Shown: one piece after another, positions 16,648 to 24,833 of the stretch
Layout of the letters: every line of letters begins with the position of its first letter
How positions within the stretch are numbered: the first letter of the stretch is position 1
Assembly: GCA_910573755.1 (NCBI GenBank)
Contig: CAJTBO010000011.1
Location: 1 to 64,000, forward strand
DNA: 64,000 nucleotides
Reading direction: 5' to 3'
Origin: Lachnospiraceae bacterium
GTDB taxonomy: Bacteria > Bacillota > Clostridia > Lachnospirales > Lachnospiraceae
Translations under genes and position numbers: made by a program
The notes under the pieces: model-generated
The model's input: the letters and a program-made list of their open reading frames with translations, nothing else
The model's database searches: none
What the model was told of the DNA's origin: nothing

Positions 16648-18471
16648 TCAGCTGTTTAGATATCCCTGCTCTTCCTCCGGTTTTGACCAGATCCGTTCGT
16701 AATCGATTCCGATATCGTCAAAGATTTCCTGCCACACGGAGAATTTATGCATATCTCCATGATAGTCCGGGTTTCTTTGCAGCCACTCAAATATCTTCCG
16801 GTAAGTGTCCTCCATAAAGCGGATGCTCCAGTTATTTTTGAAATTACTGTTGTCATTATAGGACATACCATCATTATGTATGGAGACGATGCCCTGCCCG
16901 GTGCGCATCGCCATACCCCTGATCTCGAAAGATGCCCATATATATGCTTCTTCCCTGCTTTTGATCAGATTCGGGTATTTGTTGAAATACGTTTCTGCCA
17001 GTGCCTCATATTTCGCATGATCCGCTTCGCTTTGCAGGAGGACTTTACCGCCCCTGCCTTCCTCGCCGTCCCTGACCAGATACTGTATGCCTGTACCTGC
17101 GTGGGTTTTCAGGCTGTAGCCCTGCAGCGGCTCCGTCTCCAGAATACCCACACCCATAACCTGTTGCAGATCTTCTTTCAATTCCTGATCCAATACCAGG
17201 GCGTCATACCACATGGTTCCGTTTTCGGAGATCAGAAACTGTTTGCCAAAAGCGCCGTCCTGCCTGCATTTTATATCGGAATAAAAATAGGTGCCGAGGC
17301 TCTCACCCTGTCTGTTATAAATTGTAACACATTTGTTTTCGTTATCCGGCTCTAGTCTGTAATTTGCGGATTCATATGCCTTATAGGCCTGCCTTTCGCC
17401 GGATACAACCGTTGCCGCGGATGCTTCTGCCGCAGCGGCTATCTGCTCCGCCATGGGATTTGCGGGCCCGGAAGATCCGGCTGCCTGTGCCATATCGGTT
17501 TCCTTGCGGCCGGGCTCAGTCAGATGCGCCAGCACCGCCGTATAAAAAGCTTTTTCATCGGTCCGGAAACTCTGATCCTGTTCAGAGACTGTGCCAAGCG
17601 GGTGATCGATCCTGTCCAGTATCTTTTCGACCGCGGCTATATTGCTCTTTTCATCTCTGCCGAAAATATCATCGTTTCCTCCGGTTGCAAAATCCTGTTC
17701 CGCAGCAAGCTGCGACAGGGTGCTTGAGAAGCCCTCCGGGAAAGGATTGACTCCCGTTTCCTCCAATGCTTTCCGCCATGCCTCCCGCATCTGTTTTGTG
17801 GTATCCTCCAGATAGTAATGACTGATATAGTCAATCTGTTCTCTGGTTTTCTCGTCGGCATATGTAAAGGTTCTGTTATTCGCCAGCCCTTTCTCATAGG
17901 CGGCTTTTGCGCTGCGGCTTGCCGCTGACTCCCAGTATCCGGCTGTATTTTTACTGTATTTCATACCGTTTATCGTAAAACTCCGGCTGCCGTCAAGTCC
18001 CATGTAAGACAAAACGGTTGAGACGTCGCCGGTCCATTTTTGATATTCTTCTCTGCTGAAAGCAGTGGTCTTCTGCGTGCCGCCGGCATTTCTCAAAAGA
18101 ACCGCGAGGGAATCCGCAAGTCCCTGTGCTTTTTCATATGCCTTTGTGTCATAGGGATCATAGTCTTTGCCGTGATGGCATTCCACGCCTCTTTCTGTGA
18201 CGGTCAGAATATAACCGTCATTTACTGTGATCTGTGTTCCTGCCGCGATGGCTGCCATGTTTGCCGCCCTGCTTACGGTTGTCTGATCCGCCAGTTTTAT
18301 CGGTGTTGTAAGTGCTTTTACCATGTCCTCCACCGGGTTTAACAGGCGCTGCATGCAGCCGAAATTATCCTGATCCTTTATCTCCGTATTTTTCCTGTTG
18401 CTTGTCAGGGTTCTGTTATTCGGATTTACATATCTGGAACCCTGATTCGCTCCATGGTTTGATATCTCCAT
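16648..18471 (-). CDS. Cluster gene E: large protein with a domain shared with gene F
   Basis: A 607-residue soluble protein, the largest of the cluster. The start MEISNHGANQGSRYVNPNNR is rich in Asn and Ser. About 226-316 is the gene F-like domain (EAWRKALEETGVN, GGNDDIFG, EKAFYTAVL). About 330-370 is an Ala-rich linker. About 375-440 is beta-rich (NKCVTIYNRQGESLGTYFYS). The C-terminal 150 residues are Trp/Tyr-rich (WSIRFMEDTYRKIFEWLQRN). There is no signal peptide, membrane segment or recognised catalytic motif. AAAGGA lies about 12 bases before the ATG. I cannot assign a function. Confidence 0.8.
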   Translation of the reverse strand: MEISNHGANQGSRYVNPNNRTLTSNRKNTEIKDQDNFGCMQRLLNPVEDMVKALTTPIKLADQTTVSRAANMAAIAAGTQITVNDGYILTVTERGVECHHGKDYDPYDTKAYEKAQGLADSLAVLLRNAGGTQKTTAFSREEYQKWTGDVSTVLSYMGLDGSRSFTINGMKYSKNTAGYWESAASRSAKAAYEKGLANNRTFTYADEKTREQIDYISHYYLEDTTKQMREAWRKALEETGVNPFPEGFSSTLSQLAAEQDFATGGNDDIFGRDEKSNIAAVEKILDRIDHPLGTVSEQDQSFRTDEKAFYTAVLAHLTEPGRKETDMAQAAGSSGPANPMAEQIAAAAEASAATVVSGERQAYKAYESANYRLEPDNENKCVTIYNRQGESLGTYFYSDIKCRQDGAFGKQFLISENGTMWYDALVLDQELKEDLQQVMGVGILETEPLQGYSLKTHAGTGIQYLVRDGEEGRGGKVLLQSEADHAKYEALAETYFNKYPNLIKSREEAYIWASFEIRGMAMRTGQGIVSIHNDGMSYNDNSNFKNNWSIRFMEDTYRKIFEWLQRNPDYHGDMHKFSVWQEIFDDIGIDYERIWSKPEEEQGYLNS

Positions 18472-18570
18472 AAAATATTGTCATCCTTTCATTCTGTCAA
18501 TGTGCAGAACAGGAGAAAAGTATGGTCGCGTGAGCAGTTTCTTTTTCACGTCCTGCACACATTTTGTTGT

Positions 18571-19671
18571 TCACCGGTCTGCGGTCAGATATTCCGGGAC
18601 AATATCTTTCATATAGTCCGACCAGTAGCTTTCATTAAAATAATCTTTTGTACCGCCGGGATTTTGGAACATATAATACAGCACATCATAGGAAAGAGCA
18701 GAGGTATCCAAAGACAATTTCCTGCCGTCCTTTGATATGATAAGGGTACCGTTATCTCCGATATAGGCTGTTGTATTTTCATCCAGATGGCGTATATTTC
18801 CGGTTATTTCAGCCATCTTCTTTAAAAAAGGCTCTCCTGTTTCGGCACAGAGTTTTCTCAGTTTTTCAACATCCTCTCCGGTGATATAAGGATATTTGCC
18901 GTCAGCGACATAATAGGAAATACCGGTTTCTTTGTCCGTATATTTCTGATCCGTGCCTGTTCTCTCCTCCAGCGGAACGCCGTTATAATAGGTTGTCATT
19001 TTCTTTTCTTCCGCTTTTTCCCTTGACGATGCAGATTCCGCAGCCATTTTTTCGTACTGTTCCGTTGAGCTGTCTGTCATATTCATCCGGTCTTCTTCCA
19101 GAAAATCCCGGAAGTTTTTGTATTCCAGATATCCCTTCAGATTCCCGCAACGATACTGCATCTGCATCATATCTTTCAGCCTGCCCACCCAGTTTGTTTT
19201 GTCAAACAGATCGTCATAGCGCATGCCGTCCGTGTCATATTGGTTTGCATGAGACCCCATAAAGGCACTCTGAGCGCCCGGGCATTTGCCGCTGCTCTCC
19301 AAATAGCTGGAATAGGCAAACATATCAATAAAATCACTGTTTTCCGGGTCTACTTTGGTCAGGTCTACCATCCGCTCCGTCACATTGCCGTCTTTATCCC
19401 ATATTTTCACTTTATAGACGGGATTTTCCGGATCAAAATCCTTCGGAATGTATGCCGAAATGGAATAATCTTTGCCGCATGCCGCTCCTACAGTCCTTTC
19501 TCCGTCCTCGTTGTCAAAATAGTGCAGCACAAAGGCGCCGCCTGCCATTTCCGACTTTTGAACGGTTTCCGAATAACCGCCAATCTCTGTTTTACTGCCG
19601 GTTCTGTTTCTATATTCATATCCATATCCCACAGCGGGATAGCCGGCTGCTCCGACGCTATAGATACTCAT
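18571..19671 (-). CDS. Cluster gene D: paralogue of gene G with C-terminal extension
   Basis: A 366-residue protein. The start at 19671 (MSIYSVGAAGYPAVGYGYEY) has AGGAGGA upstream; a longer frame exists but lacks this support. Residues about 70-195 match gene G (ENPVYKVKIWDKDGNVTERM, then VDLTKVDPENSDFIDMF). About 225-366 is a separate domain with TGISYYVADGKYPYITGEDV and NTTAYIGDNGTLIISKDGRK, ending YLTADR. No membrane segment, signal peptide or known catalytic motif is seen. The N-terminus resembles those of genes C and F. A hairpin lies in the leader. Confidence 0.8.
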   Translation of the reverse strand: MSIYSVGAAGYPAVGYGYEYRNRTGSKTEIGGYSETVQKSEMAGGAFVLHYFDNEDGERTVGAACGKDYSISAYIPKDFDPENPVYKVKIWDKDGNVTERMVDLTKVDPENSDFIDMFAYSSYLESSGKCPGAQSAFMGSHANQYDTDGMRYDDLFDKTNWVGRLKDMMQMQYRCGNLKGYLEYKNFRDFLEEDRMNMTDSSTEQYEKMAAESASSREKAEEKKMTTYYNGVPLEERTGTDQKYTDKETGISYYVADGKYPYITGEDVEKLRKLCAETGEPFLKKMAEITGNIRHLDENTTAYIGDNGTLIISKDGRKLSLDTSALSYDVLYYMFQNPGGTKDYFNESYWSDYMKDIVPEYLTADR

Positions 19672-19719
19672 TTTACTGATTCCTCCTACTGATGTTTTAT
19701 TCTTTTTTACGGAGCACAA

Positions 19720-19759
19720 GCGCGGCACCGGAACATTTCATACATCCCGGCGTCCGCGC
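19720..19759 (-). repeat. Leader hairpin before gene D
   Basis: GCGCGG and CCGCGC pair, with an inner CCGG/CCGG stem, in the gap between genes C and D. There is no T run. It may be a processing or mRNA-stability element. Confidence 0.5.
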
Positions 19760-19776
19760 AGCATCAACTCAAATCA

Positions 19777-20637
19777 TTAAATCTTTCCGCCTGCCACAGA
19801 GTTGCTAAACAGGTCCATAATACTTTCATAAGTGCTCACTGCCGCAGAAAAATGTCCTGTCTGAAAGGCGATCTCCTCATCCCCCGTAACGCCGTCTGTC
19901 AGAAAGTTTTTCAGTCTGGCGCTGCTCGCCATCTGCTCCTGCAGCATCGCTTCCTCCATGGCGTTCCGTTCGAGAGCCCTCTGCTGTCTTGCCCGTTTCT
20001 GCTGTTCCTCCAGAAGTTCTTTCAGTCTTTTCTGGCGCTTTACCCACCAGGATTCTTCGTCGGAAGAATTGGTTTTTTTACTGCCCCCCGTGTTCATCGG
20101 CACAGACTGTCCGATGTGCTGTTCAATGGAATCTCCGAACTTCTCCGTGCACAGACACGGGGAATAGCCTGGCCAGGACGCAAAGGGGATATAAACGGAT
20201 CTGTTTTCTACAGTATAACCAAGCACCCATGCCTCATAATCCGGGTCGTTTTTCATCTGCTCCCATCCTTTTTCCGTAATGGACCAGATCTCCACATCGT
20301 TTCTCTGGGAAGGATCCCGGGGAATGCTGTCCATCAGAGCCGTGAAAAACTGTTTATATTCTTCCATTGTCATATCTTCTCTGGATACATCCGTTACACC
20401 GTTTTTCTCCAATACCTTTTTCCCGGCTTTCACCTGAGAATTCACATGTGCGGCATCATCCGGATGTTTCTTTTTAAAGGCATCCACTGCGCTTTCTGTG
20501 ACTTTTTTTGTTCCTGCGGCAGTTTCCGCTCCTTCCACCGCTCCCGAAAAACCGCTTTTTGAAACGGAAGCCTGTTTTGCTATATAGCTTGCGGTATATT
20601 GTGTATACCCTGTATATCCAATACTTCCAATACTCAT
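19777..20637 (-). CDS. Cluster gene C: unknown protein with MSIGSIGYTGYTQY start
   Basis: A 286-residue protein. GGAGG is nine bases from the ATG at 20637 but only three from an earlier ATG at 20643, so I use 20637. Residues about 45-160 form the most family-like part (DMTMEEYKQFFTALMDSIPR; GWEQMKNDPDYEAWVLGYTV). About 185-235 is a charged helix likely to be a coiled coil (KRQKRLKELLEEQQKRARQQ). The end DEEIAFQTGHFSAAVSTYES is distinctive. I recall similar proteins in other Lachnospiraceae, all unnamed. Its ATG lies at the end of gene B, so translation is probably coupled. Confidence 0.8.
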   Translation of the reverse strand: MSIGSIGYTGYTQYTASYIAKQASVSKSGFSGAVEGAETAAGTKKVTESAVDAFKKKHPDDAAHVNSQVKAGKKVLEKNGVTDVSREDMTMEEYKQFFTALMDSIPRDPSQRNDVEIWSITEKGWEQMKNDPDYEAWVLGYTVENRSVYIPFASWPGYSPCLCTEKFGDSIEQHIGQSVPMNTGGSKKTNSSDEESWWVKRQKRLKELLEEQQKRARQQRALERNAMEEAMLQEQMASSARLKNFLTDGVTGDEEIAFQTGHFSAAVSTYESIMDLFSNSVAGGKI

Positions 20638-20639
20638 AG

Positions 20640-21470
20640 TCATTGACCTCCTTCGGGCGTAATGCCCGGCATCATAGAAACCGAAAAAGCTTTTTCGGTA
20701 AGATAACGTTCTGCCAACTCCCGCTGCATTCCGGCCGCCTCCCGGGAGCGCTCTAAAGCGGCTTTTCTCTCCGCCGCCTGTTTTTCCCGTTTTGCCTTAT
20801 TGATGGCGTTTACCTGCGCTACGCGTTCCGGGGAATCAGCGCAGCCGCCGATATAGGTAACACTTCCGTCCTCATGGACAACCACGCCGCAGGGCTGATA
20901 ATCAAGCCCCTTTGCCGCGAACAGTGCTTTCTGTCTGGGAATATCCTCGAAAAAGGCATCGATCTTTCCTTCGTAGTAAGCCGCTTTCTCAGGGTCGCCG
21001 GCCATTTCCTCCAGAATATTCGGCGCAATGACCACATCGCTCCCGCTCATGCTTTTTCCGAGCCCCTCAAGGGTCTTTTTATCTTTTCCCACACTCTTTA
21101 TAGTCAGGTTTCCGTATTTTGATTTCAGATATTTTGTGTACTCTTCCAGCCCGGATGCGGCTTCCGCCGCAGAAGCCTTTATGCCTGTGGCAGCCGCAGT
21201 ATGTTCCGTATTTTTTCCGGACAAAATACTGAAGAAATGCACTGCATTTTGCTGTGTTGCTGATCTCCCGTCCTGCTGTCCGGAGGAGAAGATCCGACTC
21301 CGCGATACCGCCCCGGAATTTTTCCCCGCAGATTTATTGTCCTCCGGCATCTGTTGTATAAAAGAGCCGCCCTGCTGTCTCTGCAGTGCCTGCATAATAT
21401 AGGGATCTCTTATCACGGATGCGCCGGGGCTCATAAGATACTGCCTCCCCATAGATGTACCGAAGCTCAT
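20640..21470 (-). CDS. Cluster gene B: DUF6033-like protein, paralogue of gene A
   Basis: A 276-residue protein. Residues about 109-210 carry the DUF6033-like region shared with gene A: EEYTKYLKSKYGNLTIKSVG, VVIAPNILEEMAGDPEKAAY, and VVVHEDGSVTY. The C-terminal part (about 212-260) is a charged helix. The N-terminus has a duplicated initiation region, described separately, so translation could begin at 21470 or at the in-frame ATG 21434. The 21470 start overlaps the gene A stop by four bases. There is no signal peptide or membrane segment. The family is uncharacterised as far as I know. Confidence 0.82.
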   Translation of the reverse strand: MSFGTSMGRQYLMSPGASVIRDPYIMQALQRQQGGSFIQQMPEDNKSAGKNSGAVSRSRIFSSGQQDGRSATQQNAVHFFSILSGKNTEHTAAATGIKASAAEAASGLEEYTKYLKSKYGNLTIKSVGKDKKTLEGLGKSMSGSDVVIAPNILEEMAGDPEKAAYYEGKIDAFFEDIPRQKALFAAKGLDYQPCGVVVHEDGSVTYIGGCADSPERVAQVNAINKAKREKQAAERKAALERSREAAGMQRELAERYLTEKAFSVSMMPGITPEGGQ

Positions 21471-21485
21471 AAGATACTGCCTCCC
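21429..21485 (-). repeat. Direct repeat duplicating a ribosome-binding site and start codon
   Basis: A 21-base sequence occurs at 21429-21449 and again, identical, at 21465-21485, 36 bases apart. Each copy (minus strand) contains GGGAGG, nine bases, then ATGAGC. The period of 12 codons keeps both starts in one frame. Confidence 0.8.
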
Positions 21486-22189
21486 ATATAAGCATAATAT
21501 GCTGATAGCCAGTCGGTTCCTCCGTCATTCAGAACCGATCGCTCTCCGAAAAGGTCCGAGCGAAAACTGTTTGTCATCAGCCGCTTATAATAGTTTTCCA
21601 GTTCCTGAGCGCGCCGTCCGGCGGCTTCTTCACTTTGGATAAAGTACATTTTCCGGCGGTTCGCCTTCTCTTCATCCTCCGCTTTGATCCGTGCCTCGAT
21701 TTTAGCCCGTTCCTCAGGTTTTAAATCTCCGGTGACATAATGTGTCACAGTGCCGTCCGGATGGATCACGATGCCGCTGGAGTGGATCTCATGTCCCATG
21801 GCGGAAATCTCAGCCTGCAGCTTCGGAAGGCCGTCAAAATATTCCTGTATCTTTCCTTCGTAATATGCCGCTTTTTCCGGATCGTTTGCCATCTGCTCCA
21901 GTATGTTCGGCGCGATCACCACATTTCCCGTACCGGCTGTTCCCATGCCCAGATCATCCATGCTGCTTTGGTCTTTTCCCACACTCTTTACCGATACACC
22001 GCCGTACTTCTCTTTCAGGTGCGCCGTGTACTCTTTTGCTTTCGCTGAAACTGCCGCCGTGTCATCTTTGGATGATAAGATGCTGCCGAAATCCGTTTTT
22101 TTCCGCTGCTTCTCATACTGGGCGCTTCTGAGTTGGTGCAGGATTTGTTTCGTATAACTGTCTGATAAAAAAGTTAAATCCATGCTCAT
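21467..22189 (-). CDS. Cluster gene A: DUF6033-like protein
   Basis: A 240-residue protein, first of the seven-gene cluster. Residues about 50-155 match gene B: EYTAHLKEKYGGVSVKSVGK, VVIAPNILEQMANDPEKAAY, and IVIHPDGTVTH. An Arg/Glu-rich helix follows (about 158-205). The start MSMDLTFLSDSYTKQIL is preceded by AGGAG at six bases. Two 102-base tandem repeats lie between it and the sensor kinase, and the second runs into its ribosome-binding site. There is no signal peptide. The biochemical role is unknown. Confidence 0.82.
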   Translation of the reverse strand: MSMDLTFLSDSYTKQILHQLRSAQYEKQRKKTDFGSILSSKDDTAAVSAKAKEYTAHLKEKYGGVSVKSVGKDQSSMDDLGMGTAGTGNVVIAPNILEQMANDPEKAAYYEGKIQEYFDGLPKLQAEISAMGHEIHSSGIVIHPDGTVTHYVTGDLKPEERAKIEARIKAEDEEKANRRKMYFIQSEEAAGRRAQELENYYKRLMTNSFRSDLFGERSVLNDGGTDWLSAYYAYMGGSIL

Positions 22190-22201
22190 ATTTTTCTCCT
22201 A

Positions 22202-22303
22202 TTCCAGTACCGCATAAGTCCTCCCAGCACCGTTTACGGCAGAGTATTTCCAGCCGCTGCCACGCCTGTAAATCCTCTGGGCACTGTCCGGACTTATGCT
22301 GTT
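22202..22303 (-). repeat. Structured tandem repeat, copy 1 (next to gene A)
   Basis: A 102-base unit, 101/102 identical to the adjacent copy. On the minus strand, GCATAAGTCC near the start pairs with GGACTTATGC near the end (10 bp). Inside, GCCCAG and CTGGG, TTTAC and GTAAA, and GGCAG and CTGCC can also pair. The 3-prime end leads directly into TAGGAG of gene A. Confidence 0.85.
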
Positions 22304-22405
22304 TTCCAGTACCGCATAAGTCCTCCCAGCACCGTTTACGGCAGAGTATTTCCAGCCGCTGTCACGCCTGTAAATCCTCTGGGCACTGTCCGGACTTATG
22401 CTGTT
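22304..22405 (-). repeat. Structured tandem repeat, copy 2
   Basis: The upstream (in minus-strand sense) member of the tandem pair, differing from copy 1 by a single base (22362 against 22260). The closing arm of this copy can pair with the opening arm of copy 1 to give an alternative hairpin with a 14-base loop. Confidence 0.85.
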
Positions 22406-22450
22406 TTCCGGTTCATTCTCAAAACCGCTATGTCTCCGTCTTTCATATGC

Positions 22451-24085
22451 TCACGCTTTCCCTCCTTTCTTTGAATCCGGATCAGCCTGCGGAGCCTGCT
22501 GACCGGTATTCTTCATCATGATAGATAAGGTAAATATTGCAAAACCGGGCATGCCCGGATTACCTTCCACGGAAAAATCCACTGCACCGTCATATTTCTC
22601 CGCCGTCTTTTTCATATTGGCAAAACCGATGCCGTGTATCTGTTTTTCGTTTTTCAGCGTCGCCGGAAATTCGGACTGCCTGTTTTGCTTCAGTGTTCCG
22701 TCAAAGCTGTTTGCTATCTCCAGAAAGAAATATTTTCCCCTCTGGAAGGACGAGAGTCTGATAAAGGGCTCCGCCTGCGGGTACCGTTGTATAAGCCTCT
22801 TGCAGGCTTCTATGGCGTTATCCAGCGCGTTCCCTAAAATGACGCCTATATCATAACTCTGGATCGCCAGATTTTCCGGAAATATCAGGTTATCCGTCTG
22901 AAAATCCAGTTTCTTTAAATCTTCCTGTCCAAAACTGCCTTGCCAGCCGCCTGCCGCGCTGTCCGGTACCGGATCATCGTAATGCCCGGATGCAACGCCG
23001 TTTTGTTTACCTCTTCCGGCCTCAACCGAAAAACAACGTTTTATCTCATGGTATTTCATACTGAGCAGAGCGTCCGCCACCGCGTTCCCGGTCTGAAAGC
23101 GAAGTTCCAGCTTGTCAAAACTCCTGTTCAGCTCCGCCAGATAAGCGGTAAGTTCCGCCTTTTCCTCCTCCTTTGTCGCGGCGGACAGCCGCATCAGCAC
23201 GGTCAGCGTATTCTTCATATCGTGCCGAAGGCTCCGCACGCCGGCGTAAAGATGCTCCATCTCTCCCATATGCTCCTGCATATTGTCGATCTGTTGTTCC
23301 AGCGTGATCCGGCTGTTTCTTTCCCTGCCCAGCAGGATCATGTCCTGAAACAGCTTGACGCTGTACACGATGGACAACAGAGACAATAACAGGATGGCCG
23401 GGATTACGGCACGCAGGACCGGGTATCTGTCATACAGAAGTGCCGGCATGCCGTTTTCCACCGTGATCATAATGAGCCGCAGAAGGGCGCAGAGCAAAAA
23501 TCCCACAAGTCCCGGCGTCAGAATAAACAAAAGCTCCGTCCGGTGCATCTCGTAATCCTTTTCCCGAAAAGCATTCGCCACCTTCCGGAGAGAAAAATAA
23601 AGAACGGAAACCCAGAGGATAAAGCACAAAAACTGCAGCATCACCGCTGTAAAGCTGAGAATCTGTTCAAAGGCAGATTCTGCGATATATCCCCGGGTGA
23701 AAAAACGGGTTTCCAGTTCCAGTACAGGCGCAATCAGGCTCATGATCATATATCCGATAAAAAAACTGATCTCATTCAGCGCCAGAAAAGTTGTGATCAG
23801 AAAAACCGTGATGGTTTTTGCCGCCCTGTAAAAACAAAAGACAAACACCGGCAGTAAAACACACTGCAGCAAAAGTTTGTAAAAACTGCCTGTGCTTTCC
23901 CTGCCCGCAGGCGTCAGGTAAACGGCAGCCATTTTCATGAGCCCGTAACCTAAAGAAACGAAAAGGGCTCCGGCACGCCTGCCGGGCAGCCTGCTTTCCA
24001 GAAAACTGCCGAGAAAGTACTGCAGGCAGTATCCCTGTAATATAAAAGCCATGATCTCACCGATATCGACCGCCATCTCAGCCAT
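22451..24085 (-). CDS. GHKL-type sensor histidine kinase (AgrC/LytS-like)
   Basis: A 544-residue membrane kinase. About six membrane segments fill residues 10-240, a coiled-coil linker follows (about 250-275), then the phosphorylated His in SLRHDMKNTLTVL and the GHKL ATPase with the N-box NALDNAIEAC and GIGFANMKKT. About 355-390 between the DHp helix and the ATPase domain is an unusual Gly/Ser/Asp-rich insert (GKQNGVASGHYDDPVPDSAA). The start overlaps the response regulator stop by eight bases. By family it pairs with the adjacent LytTR regulator, and such kinases often sense peptides. The ligand is unknown. Confidence 0.9.
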   Translation of the reverse strand: MAEMAVDIGEIMAFILQGYCLQYFLGSFLESRLPGRRAGALFVSLGYGLMKMAAVYLTPAGRESTGSFYKLLLQCVLLPVFVFCFYRAAKTITVFLITTFLALNEISFFIGYMIMSLIAPVLELETRFFTRGYIAESAFEQILSFTAVMLQFLCFILWVSVLYFSLRKVANAFREKDYEMHRTELLFILTPGLVGFLLCALLRLIMITVENGMPALLYDRYPVLRAVIPAILLLSLLSIVYSVKLFQDMILLGRERNSRITLEQQIDNMQEHMGEMEHLYAGVRSLRHDMKNTLTVLMRLSAATKEEEKAELTAYLAELNRSFDKLELRFQTGNAVADALLSMKYHEIKRCFSVEAGRGKQNGVASGHYDDPVPDSAAGGWQGSFGQEDLKKLDFQTDNLIFPENLAIQSYDIGVILGNALDNAIEACKRLIQRYPQAEPFIRLSSFQRGKYFFLEIANSFDGTLKQNRQSEFPATLKNEKQIHGIGFANMKKTAEKYDGAVDFSVEGNPGMPGFAIFTLSIMMKNTGQQAPQADPDSKKGGKA

Positions 24086-24788
24086 AGGAAACGCCCCCGC
24101 CTTTCAGATAACGCATATACTCTTTTACAAACTCCGAATATTTTTCCTTTGCCAGATAGATCGTTTCCCCGTTTGTCAAAAGAATCCTGTCATGATAGTA
24201 TTCCGACACATATGCCATATTGACCAGGTATCCCCGGTGGCAGCGGTAAAAACCCGCGCCCAGTTCCGCTTCGAGGCCGTTCAGGGAAGCGTACATTTCC
24301 ACGGCATCCTTTCCGGTATGCACCTCCGCCTTTTTGCCCCTGCTCTCAACATAGAAAATACCGCTTTTCGGGACAGATACCGTACGGTTTCTCGTCTTAA
24401 CGAGCAGAAATCCCGCCTCATCCCTTCTGTGCTTTTCCGCTTCCCGCAGCGCCCTGTCCAGCACTTCCTCAAATTTTTCCTTTTCAAGGGGCTTTAGAAG
24501 ATAGTGAAACGCCGCCACGTCAAAGGCCTGAAATACATAGTCCTTTATGCCGCTTACAAAGACAATCACCATATGTTCCGATCTTTGCCGCAGCAGCCTG
24601 GCGGTATCGATTCCGTTTCTGCCGCTCATCTGTATATCCAGAAACACGATATCATACTGTCCTTCCGCGAGGAGCAGCCGATCTCCCGATTCGAAACTCT
24701 CTATATGACAATCCGGCCTTTTCTCCCTGATCAGGCTCTCCATCTCTTCCCGAATGGCCTTTTCATCATCCACAACCGCTATTTTCAT
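24078..24788 (-). CDS. LytTR-family response regulator
   Basis: A 236-residue two-domain regulator. The receiver domain (about 1-120) has the acidic pair VVDDE, phospho-acceptor Asp in IVFLDIQMSGRNG, and Lys in YLLKPLEK. The LytTR DNA-binding domain (about 135-230) has the signature FYRCHRGYLVNMAYV. The ATG at 24788 is preferred to a TTG one codon earlier. LytTR proteins bind pairs of short direct repeats. It heads the transcript leading to the kinase and the seven-gene cluster, so the cluster is the natural candidate target, though no binding site was proven. Confidence 0.93.
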   Translation of the reverse strand: MKIAVVDDEKAIREEMESLIREKRPDCHIESFESGDRLLLAEGQYDIVFLDIQMSGRNGIDTARLLRQRSEHMVIVFVSGIKDYVFQAFDVAAFHYLLKPLEKEKFEEVLDRALREAEKHRRDEAGFLLVKTRNRTVSVPKSGIFYVESRGKKAEVHTGKDAVEMYASLNGLEAELGAGFYRCHRGYLVNMAYVSEYYHDRILLTNGETIYLAKEKYSEFVKEYMRYLKGGGVSYG

Positions 24789-24833
24789 CAAATGTCACAC
24801 TTCCCGTCTACCGCCTCAGCGACAGAGGCGATC

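Noticed and set aside
22202-22405. The 102-base unit equals 34 codons and is open in one minus-strand frame
   Set aside because: There is no start codon for that frame, and the diverged 104-base copy shifts the conserved core to another frame, so coding conservation is not supported.
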